13,410 nucleotides of DNA from positions 1 through 13,410 of the forward strand of contig JWZX01000643.1 in NCBI GenBank assembly GCA_001275005.1. The letters are read 5' to 3'. The notes under the pieces were generated by a model, which was not told the origin of the DNA, searched no databases, and worked only from the letters and a program-made list of their open reading frames with translations. A program made the translations under genes and the position numbers. Within the stretch, counting starts at the first letter, position 1. Every line of letters begins with the position of its first letter. This document shows positions 1 through 6,895 of this stretch, in pieces. This DNA is from Chrysochromulina tobinii (Eukaryota; Haptophyta; Prymnesiales; Chrysochromulinaceae).

Positions 1-330
1 ATTCGCTGCTCCCTGCTCGCTGCCCGCGTCAGTTCGCTCCCTCCCTGCTCGCTGCTCGCTGCTCGCTGCTCGCTGCTCCCTGCTCGCTGCTCGCTGCTCG
101 CTGCTCCCTGCTCGCTGCTCGCTGCTCGCTGCCCGCGTCAGTGCGCACACAAGGCGGCACACATGGCAGCTGTTTCGTGCTTGCCCGTCGACGGGTCGGA
201 TGCATGCATGCATGCTTGTCTGGATGCCTCAGGGCCAGGGCACCGCGATGACCGCTGATGGCCCCTGATGGCCACTGATTGCCACTGATTATCAAGTCGT
301 CGGGTGCCTGCTTCTCTGTGGGTGCCTCAG
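1..330 (+). repeat. Upstream DnaJ intron (partial): CTCGCTG array and acceptor duplication
   Basis: No coding sequence is supported here. Positions 1-142 are an imperfect array of a 7-nt CTCGCTG unit with CTCCCTG variants; the block CTGCTCGCTGCCCGCGTCAG closes it near 140 and also occurs near 13-33. The last acceptor with the first exon bases, TGCCTCAGGGCCAGGG, occurs twice, at 225-240 and 323-338. TGAT-rich sequence (CTGATGGCC, CTGATTGCC) lies between the copies. The second copy is taken as the functional acceptor because the reading frame opens from 331. Confidence 0.6.
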
Positions 331-2065
331 GGCCAGGGTGGCGAACAGGGCGGAGGCTCGCCTTTCGACATGTTCTTTGGCGGCGGGCAGCGCAAAGACA
401 CCGGCCGTGGCAAGAATATGGACATCGAGCTGCCAGTGACCCTCGAAGACTTGTATGCGCGCGCCCATGGCCTCCGCTTGATTACGCTTGATTACGCTTG
501 ATTACGCTTGATTATGCTTGTGTAATGCTTGATTACGCTTGATTACGCTTGTATGCGCGCGCTCATGGCCTCGGATGGGCTCTGATTGCCTCTTGATGGC
601 CTCTGATGGCCTCTCGATTGCCTCCCTCATCAGGTACAATGGCAATGAGAAGCTCTGATTGCCTCTTGATTGCATTTGATGACCTGATGATTGCCTCCCT
701 CATCAGGTACAATGGCAATGAGAAGCTCGCGACGGTCAAGCGGCGCATCGTTTGCCGCAACTGCAAGGGCAAGGCCCACCTGCCGCGATGTGCTGAGTGC
801 GGTGCCTGCCCGAAAGAAAAGAAGATGGTACATCGGCGTGCGGGGCCTGGGATGGTGGTGCAGCAAGAGGTGCGTGCGCCGCTCAGGGCCGTTGATGACC
901 TCTAATGAGCCCTGATGAGCTCTGATGAGCTCTGATGAGCTCTGATGAGCTCTGATTGCCTCCCTCATCAGGTGCGTGCGCCGCTCAGGGCCGTTGATGA
1001 CCTCTAATGAGCCCTGATGAGCTCTGATGAGCTCTGATGAGCTCTGATTGCCTCCCTCATCAGGTGCCTCGCTCATCCAGTGTCGTTGATGACCTCTTGA
1101 GTGCCTTTGAGTGCTTCTGATTCCTGTCTATGGCAGGTCTGATGATTGAGCCGAAGGAGAAGTGATTGGCCTTGATTGCACTTGATTGCGCTGAATTGCG
1201 CTGGATTGCGCTTGATTGGCCTTGATTGCGCTTGATTGGGCTTGATTGGCAACCGTACGTTCGCCCCTTTTATGGCAGGTGATGGTCGAGTCGAAGGAGA
1301 AATGCAAGCGTGAAGACAAGCGACTCACAGCGACCATCGAGAAGGGTATGCCCTGATGAGCCCTGATGACCTCTAATGACCACTGATGACCACTGATGAC
1401 CATCGAGAAGGGTATGCCCGATGCGGAGGAGATCGTCTTCAAGTACGAGTCCGAGCATGAAAACGCTCACGACGGCGCCTCCGCTTCCCCCCCCCCCACA
1501 GGTATGCCTGATGCGGAGGAGATCGTCTTCAAGTACGAGTCCGAGCAGAAACCGGGCCAGATCCCGGGAGACGTGGTGCTCAAGCTCAAGACGACGCCCC
1601 ACCCGATGTTCACACGCTCCCGCGACTCGTTGTCGATGAAGATCGCCATCCCGCTGCGCGCGGCACTGCTGGGCTTCGAGACCTCGTTCAAGCACCTGGA
1701 TGGGCACACGGTCACGCTCAAGCGAACGACCGTGACCAAGCCGGGGCAGGTGGGCAACACGCTGATGACGACTGATGACGCGCCCTGATGACGACTGATG
1801 ACGCCCTGATGACCTCCTGATGACGCCCTGATGACCTCCTGATGACGCCCTGATGACGACTGATGACGCCCTGACGATGTCCTGGCAGGTGATCCGCATC
1901 AAGGGCGAGGGGATGCCTAAGCACGGCACGCCGTCAGAGTTCGGCGATCTGACCATCACCTTCTCAGTCGACTTCCCCACTACCGTCGAGGCGGCCCTCG
2001 CCCAGGGGCTTGAGAAGCTCCTCCCCACATTCAGCGCCTCCGACCTGCGCATCCTCAGCAGCTGA
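331..2065 (+). CDS. DNAJB11: DnaJ/Hsp40 chaperone, ERdj3/DNAJB11-like, 3' part (5 exons)
   Basis: Exons 331-452, 707-869, 1279-1345, 1502-1749 and 1889-2065 join in frame (phases 2,0,1,0) to give 258 residues and a TGA. In order they hold a Gly/Phe-rich segment (GGGSPFDMFFGGG), the strand leading to VTLEDLYNG, a reduced Cys-rich loop (CRNC, then CAECGAC), and the two beta-sandwich substrate-binding domains with IPGDV, HPMF, GFETSFKHLDGH, KPGQVIRIKGEGMP and GDLTITFSVDFP. HLDGH and GEGMP are typical of the ERdj3/Scj1 branch, Hsp70 co-chaperones of the ER lumen. The signal peptide and J domain (roughly 100 residues in the family) must lie upstream of the window, so ER location is inferred. No KDEL-like tail is visible; the end is DLRILSS. 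The four internal introns are unusually repeat-rich. A cytosolic type I DnaJ is the main alternative. Confidence 0.85.
453..706 (+). other. DnaJ intron (phase 2) with duplicated donor and duplicated acceptor
   Basis: GT-AG intron; splicing gives the expected L-Y-N-G of DnaJ proteins. The donor region (25 nt, one mismatch) occurs at 450-474 and 548-572, separated by a 10-nt TTGATTACGC array (about 477-550). The acceptor plus 25 nt of the next exon occurs as identical 40-nt copies at 616-655 and 689-728, separated by TGAT-rich sequence. Both acceptor copies begin GATTGCCTCCCTCATCAG. Confidence 0.75.
870..1278 (+). other. DnaJ intron (phase 0) built from repeated donor-to-acceptor units
   Basis: The donor sequence GGTGCGTGCGCCGCTCAGG occurs at 869 and again at 971, each followed by TCTGATGAGC decamers and closed by GATTGCCTCCCTCATCAGG. 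The units are 102 and 92 nt, differing by one decamer. Further on, a degenerate copy of the acceptor and next-exon start lies at 1129-1164, compared with the functional one at 1271-1304. Between these two are TTGATTGCGC-like decamers. Confidence 0.7.
1346..1501 (+). other. DnaJ intron (phase 1) holding a junction-spanning exon copy
   Basis: The intron runs from GTATGCCC to CCCCCACAG. Its first bases resemble the start of the next exon (GTATGCCTGATG). TGATGAC decamers fill 1352-1398. Then 1399-1457 copies, with one mismatch, the last 13 nt of the upstream exon joined to the first 46 nt of the downstream exon. The 3' end from about 1464 is a class B module (GCTCACGACGGCGC, C-run, CACAG). Confidence 0.75.
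1750..1888 (+). other. DnaJ last intron (phase 0), TGATGACG repeats
   Basis: The donor follows GGGCAG and the acceptor is CCTGGCAG before GTGATCCGC. About 1761-1870 is almost wholly CTGATGACG/CTGATGACC units of 9-12 nt. Splicing joins KPGQ to VIRIKGEGMP, matching the conserved DnaJ C-terminal domain. Confidence 0.75.
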
Positions 2066-2123
2066 GCGCGCCGTGTTGGGCGACCTGCGCATCCTCAGCA
2101 GCTGAGCGCGCGCCGTGTTGGGC
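2041..2123 (+). repeat. 40-nt tandem duplication covering the DnaJ stop codon
   Basis: The block beginning CGACCTGCGCATCCTCAGCA occurs at 2041 and 2081. The first copy encodes the last codons and the TGA of the DnaJ gene; the second lies just downstream. Each copy is followed by GCGCCGTGTTGGGC. Confidence 0.8.
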
Positions 2124-3137
2124 GCATGCCGTCAGCTCGCAGGGCGGCGCCGGCCTGGGCGCGCCGTGCTGGGCATCCCTACTTCGAGACGTACGCGCCG
2201 CGACGGGCGCAGCTATAGGCCGCGGCGCTGGGCAGCGTGAACAAACTGGGCAGCGTGAACAAGGCGCCGACCGGCATGTGACGGGGCATGTGACCTTGAG
2301 ACATGTATGGTCGGGTCAGTGCTACATAGTGGGTCGCTGGGCCGCGCCGTCGCGGGCGTTATGCGTGGCTCACTGGCCGGTGGCTCTCGTGTGAGTCGTC
2401 AGCCCTACATCGCCCAACACGGCGCGCGCCCATCGGTCGCCCTCGGCCGTGCATCGTTGCTCAACTTGTGTCCCCCCGCCGGACCGGTTCGCGGTCGTCG
2501 GGGGGTGGGGGTTACGGGTGTGCGCACTTATACGTTACCGCGAATACAAGCCGAGCGGCCGGCCCCGGGGGATCGGGCTTGATGCGGCTTCGGCCTTCGG
2601 GGGTTATATGCGTCGCTCCGGCGTCTAGATCTCGCGCATCGTACGATTTGCCGTCCGCACACGCGCTGCTGTAAACGTAACACACCTCCACAGCTCGCAA
2701 CCGCCCGGCGCAGCCAACGCCTTTACGAGTACGCGACGGACCGCCGCGTGCGCGCCGCGCCCGCCGCACCGAACAAGCGCCGCCGCACGAGGGCCGAGAG
2801 CCGGGGGGCGCCGAGGCGCGCGGGACGGGCCCTTATCCACACTGACCACTCTCACGACATGCCAGTCGGCGGCTCGGCGCCTGGTGGTTCACACCTGGTG
2901 GTTCACAGGAACATAGCTGCCAAAGCATGCATCGGACACGGCAGTCCGCGTTCATGCCGAAATAGGCAAGAGGAACGGCGCATTCACAGTCCTCACGCGC
3001 CTTCATGCCAGGACGAGCTCGGAGAGGTCGATAGGTACGTATCTCGGACGTATCTCGGACGTATCTCGGGGAATTGGCTCCGCCGCCCCAATGGCGCCGT
3101 CGCGGGCGTCGTCGCGGGCGCCATCGCGGCGAGGCGC
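2124..3137. other. Gap between convergent genes, no gene supported
   Basis: Several open frames cross this stretch, but none shows a recognisable domain, low-error codon pattern or splice structure. Visible items are: a direct repeat CTGGGCAGCGTGAACAA at about 2229-2262; a strong GC hairpin at 2472-2505 (CCCCCCG pairs with CGGGGGG, with an inner ACCG/CGGT stem); two copies of CCTGGTGGTTCACA near 2880-2909; and three copies of ACGTATCTCGG at 3037-3069. I looked for tRNA, 5S and spliceosomal RNA signatures and saw none. It probably contains the 3' UTRs of the two convergent genes. Confidence 0.5.
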
Positions 3138-5200
3138 TCAGCCGAGGGGGACGGCGGCCGCGGCCTCATCAGGGGAGATGAACTCTTCAGCTTCGTCAGT
3201 CTTGTACAAGATCTCGAGCACCTGGGCGCGCGAGAGTGGCGCGCGAGAGTAGCGCGCGAGAGTGGCGTCATCGGTGGTGTCATCAGTGGTGTCATCGGTG
3301 GTGTCATCAGTGGTGTCATCAGCGGCACCTTGTCAAGGAAGGGGATCTGCGCCCCCTCGTAATCAATCTCGTAATCAATCTCGTAATCAATCGTAATCAA
3401 TCGTAATCAAGCGGCACCTTGTCAAGGAAGGGGATCTGCGCCCCCTCGTAATCAATCTCGTAATCAATCTCGTAATCAATCTCGTAATCAATCGTAATCA
3501 ATCGTAATCAATCGTAATCCATCGTAATCAATCGTAATCAAGCGGCACCTTGTCAAGGAAGGGGATCTGCTCCCCCTCGTGGCTCTGGCAGAGCACCTCG
3601 ACCTCGCGCAGCTTCGAGTAGTAAAAGTCACGCTGCGCGCGCACCGAGGCCAACATGACGACACTCAGTCGCACTCCGCGCGGCGCTCAGTTTCGTCAGT
3701 CGCACTCCGCGTGACGCTCAGTTTCGTCAGTCGCACTCCGCGTGACGCTCAGTTTCGTCGATCTCGCGAGGGCCATCAGGCGGCCAGCAGTGCGCCATCT
3801 CGCGCTCGAGATTCTCCGTTGCGTAATCAGTGATGTAATCAGTGGCGCCATCACACCTCGCGCTCGAGATTCTCGACGCTCATCTTGAGCTCCGTGACCT
3901 CGAGGGCGAGCTGCTTCGCGCCGCCCTGAGCGCCCGCACCGGCGCTCGACGCCGCACTGGGCACCTCCGACGCTGCCCGCGCAGACGAGGCCGGCATGCG
4001 CTTGGGCGCCTCCTTGGGCGCCGCCGTGGGCGCGGCGGGCGGCGGCTTGGGCGGCGGGGCCTCCTTAGGGGGCGCTGCCTTTTTAGGGACGGGAGGCGCC
4101 GTAGTGGCGGCAGGCTCGTTGGCCGCCTGGTCGGCGAGCGGCGCCGCTGTACCCTCGGGGGCCACGACGGCGCCGTTGGGTGCATGCATATCCCAGTAGC
4201 ACTTCATAAACTGAGAGGCACCCGGACGCGAAGGCGAGCGCCGTGGTGAGCGAGGTGAGAGGCATGCATGCAGGGGGCACGCCTCAGGGCGCCGTGGGCT
4301 GTGACGCCGTGTTGGGCAGTCGCGCCGTGTTGGGCAGGTCGGGCACTGGCGCCGTGTTGGGCAGTATCGCGCCCACGGCGGCGCCGCGGGGGCAGCGTGC
4401 AGTCGCGGGGTGCCCACGGCGGCGCCGCGGGGCCAGCGTGCAGTCGCGGGTCGCTGGCGTCCGAAGAGGTGCTCGGCGGGCGTGCCTGCACAAATTCCAT
4501 GTTGGTCTGGAAGGACTTTTTGGAGAGTTTGTCGATCTCAATGAACCGGTCGATCTTCTTCTGGCTGAACGCTTTCTGGAGCTGCTTGAAGTTGTTGATG
4601 TAGTCGACCTCGATCTTCGCGTCGCGCTTCACCTTGGCCATGACTTTGCATTCCGGGTAGATGGAGTCGATGATCTGGCAGTAGACGACGCCCGAGCCGA
4701 GGTCCTCAATTTTCTGGAAGCTCGGCTGGAAGTGCTGCTGGATCCACCCGATCAACTCCTTGCGCCCCACGAAGTAACCCTCGTGCATCTGCCATCGCCG
4801 CACGAGGCGGACGCACGCACGAGAGCATGGACGCGCGCCCGCTCAGCACGCTGGGACGCGGTGCGCGCGGCTGCGCGCATAGGCGCTGCGGACGCGCGAG
4901 GGCGATAGGCTCCGAGGGGCGGCGAGGGTCAACCCACCATGCCCATCGCCGCCATGATGAGTTCGACGGTGCTGCGCTGCTGCTCGCGAGATCCGAAACG
5001 GCGCCAGACGACTGCGCAAAGGAGCAGAGTGCAGCGCGTGAGCCCATGCTGCTGCGTGAGGCACGCCCGGGAGGGTGGGGCCGGCCGTGGTCGCCGGGTG
5101 CCACCGACTTGGGACCCGCTCGCTTCGGCAGGAAGCACACCGTCTCCGCCTTTCCTTCCTCTCAAAGGGCGCTAACCTCGGCAAACTTGGCCATGCTCAT
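3138..5200 (-). CDS. EB1: EB1/MAPRE family microtubule plus-end binding protein (5 exons)
   Basis: Minus-strand exons 5200-5177, 4788-4486, 4210-3857, 3632-3549 and 3221-3138 join entirely in phase 0 to give 282 residues, close to the usual 260-330 for EB1. Residues 9 to about 118 are the calponin-homology domain that binds the microtubule tip (EGYFVGRKELIGWIQ, YINNFKQLQKAF, then NMEFVQ joined to FMKCYWD). A Pro/Ala-rich linker follows. The EB-homology coiled coil starts near 210 (VTELKMSVENLERE-RDFYYSKLREVEVLCQ) and runs to LEILYKTDEAEEF. The protein ends AVPLG and lacks the terminal EEY/F tail that binds CAP-Gly proteins in animals. The start MSMAKFAE is chosen because its donor joins in phase; starting at the ATG of exon 2 (4788) is possible. 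Intron 2 appears to use a GC-AG pair. Confidence 0.9.
3222..3548 (-). other. EB1 intron 4 with two extra copies of the exon 4 end and donor
   Basis: A 40-nt block holding the last 32 nt of exon 4 plus the donor occurs three times, at 3541-3580 (functional), 3410-3449 and 3321-3360. Arrays of ATTGATTACG (minus strand) lie between the copies. Nearer the acceptor are a 12-nt array at 3265-3322 (CACTGATGACAC on the minus strand) and three GCGCGCGAGAGT units at 3225-3265. Confidence 0.8.
3633..3856 (-). other. EB1 intron 3 with a partial exon-end copy and 31-nt repeats
   Basis: The end of exon 3 (17 nt, plus-strand TCGCGCTCGAGATTCTC, at 3858-3874) recurs inside the intron at 3800-3816. That copy has the same GCGCCATC flank but lacks the 5 nt carrying the donor. 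TGATTAC units lie between the copies. A 31-nt unit is repeated three times at 3666-3758, containing GCACTCCGCGTGACGCTCAG-like sequence. Confidence 0.7.
4211..4485 (-). other. EB1 intron 2, GC-AG type, with class B motifs
   Basis: On the minus strand the exon ends GTGCAG and the intron starts GCACGCC; the acceptor is CCTCTCAG before TTTATG. No GT donor keeps both the frame and the conserved EF(V/M)Q-(F/W)MK junction. The intron holds three copies of GCCCAACACGGCGC-like sequence (4304-4362, minus strand) and one class B core, GCTCACCACGGCGC (near 4232-4245), beside GCATGCATGC. Confidence 0.65.
4789..5176 (-). other. EB1 intron 1
   Basis: The intron starts GTTAGC after GCCGAG and ends GATGGCAG before ATGCACGAG. 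It has few TGAT units compared with the other introns. The model rests on phase and on the in-frame MSMAKFAE leader, so it is less certain than the other EB1 introns. Confidence 0.5.
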
Positions 5201-5361
5201 GACGGCGCGAGCGTAGTATGCACGGGAGCCCTCGTTCGTCCGCGTACATGCACCCTCACTCATTAGGGTTTAGAAAACTCGCACTTAACTCGCACTCAAC
5301 AAGACCGAGGCTTCATTGGGACCCCCGCTCCCCATGCGCCAGCATCGCCTTCGACACGCTC
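5201..5361. promoter_or_regulatory. Intergenic: EB1 upstream region and 3' flank of the SAM gene
   Basis: The 161 nt between the EB1 start and the stop of the next minus-strand gene must hold the EB1 5' flank. I see no clear TATA box. AACTCGCACTTAACTCGCACTCAAC carries a short direct repeat (ACTCGCACT). Confidence 0.35.
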
Positions 5362-6853
5362 TCAGCAGTCATAATACCCCTTGCTGCTGCTCTCCTCCTC
5401 GTCCCCCGCGGTCGCCGCCCCCCTCCTCGCCGGGGACGGCGCCCATGTCACACTCCGGTCCGTGCGCTCGGTGCGCTCGCCACAGCGCTCGGTGCGCTCG
5501 CCACAACGCGCGCTCGATGGGCGTGGCGTGCGCGTTGTGGCGAGCACCGAGTGCGTGTTCTCTAGCGCGCGGTACGTGCGAGCGACCCGCGCAGACGCGC
5601 TCCCGCCCCCCTCCCAGCCCGCGCCCCCCTCCCAGCCCCGCCCCCCTCCAGCCCCGCCCCCCTCAGCCCCGCCGCTGCCGCCCGCTTGGAAGGCGTCGAC
5701 TAGTTGGACCAGTGACGAAGCGCGCACTCGGTCGCGCATCTCGCGTGCCTCCGCATGCCTCTCGCGTAGCAGCGCCTCGCGACGCTGGTCGATCGCGCCC
5801 GCGGCGGCGCGCAGCGTGCTCGCGCCAACGCGCCTTGAGTGACTGAGGAAGGCTCGTGCCTGCTTCGTCGAGATCGCAATCTCGCTCACCTGAGGGAGGG
5901 ACGCACTCAAGTGTCATCAAGCGCAATCAGTCTGAGGAGGGACGCCATCGATCTGAGGAGGGACGCAATCAATCTGAGGAGGGATGCAATCAAGGGCCAC
6001 AAAGATCGCAATCTCGCTCACCTCCGAGCCCGAGCTCGCAATCTCGCAATCAGATCGCAATCTCGCTCACCTCGTCATGGAGCGCCTCCACGTGGCCCAT
6101 CCAACGCGCATCCCTCAGCCGCTTATCCGCCTTCCGCGCGGCCGCCTCGCGCTTGACGCCGCGCGCGCGCAGCTGGTTCAGTTTCGTCACCCGCTGCCGC
6201 TCCTGCTGCGCCAACGCCCGTTGCGACCAGGCGGCCCTCTGCAGGTCCGCGCCGTGCCGAGCGTGCTCGGCGCGCTGGGCGGCGAGGGCCTGCTCGCGCC
6301 GCACCTGTGGGGAAGGGCGAGGCGCCGTGGTGATCACTTGCATGCAAGGCACGTCATCAGTGGTAATCAGCGAGGGCCTGCTCGCGCCCGCACGTCCTCG
6401 AGGGTCATCAAGCGCAATCAATCTGATGAGGGACGCAATCAAGGGGCCACTGAGCTCGCAATCTCGCGCCGCACGTCCTCGAGCCTCGAATGCCAATACT
6501 CGGCGCGCTTGGACGCATGGAGCAGCCATCGATCATACCTGATGAGGGAGGCCATCAGAGGCGTCATTCGAGGCCATCCGGTTCCTGATGAGGGAGGCCA
6601 TCAGAGGCGTCATTCGAGGCCATCCGGTTCCTGATGAGGGAGGCCATCAGAGGCGTCATTCGAGGCGTCCTTCGAGGCAATTCGACGTACTCAGCGAGGA
6701 GCGTGCTGTCCGTGTCGAGGGCGTCAATAGGGCCACCATTCTGCTCAAGCGACGTGACCTTGCCCACGTCCTCGAGGCTGCGACATCCCTTCGCCGCGGC
6801 CAAGATGAGCCAGGACGGTGGCTCGCCGAAGCTGAAACCGCCACCCGCCGGCA

Positions 6854-6895
<42 letters not shown>

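Noticed and set aside
900-1060. Box C/D snoRNA array (TGATGA resembles box C, CTGA resembles box D)
   Set aside because: The motifs recur every 10 nt, leaving no room for guide sequence or terminal stems, and they belong to a simple tandem array.
630-1076. Antisense frame encoding repeated SSSELIRAHQGSLEV-type peptides
   Set aside because: It is the translation of intron decamer repeats opposite the DnaJ gene; no domain or start context supports it.
2471-2505. tRNA T-arm-like GGTTCGCGG
   Set aside because: No acceptor, D or anticodon arms could be placed around it; it fits a simple GC hairpin better.
3361-3540. CRISPR-like array
   Set aside because: The repeats are 10-12 nt simple units without unique spacers, inside a eukaryotic intron.
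5261-5272. Telomere-like TTAGGGTTTAG
   Set aside because: It is a single copy inside an intergenic stretch and is not an array.
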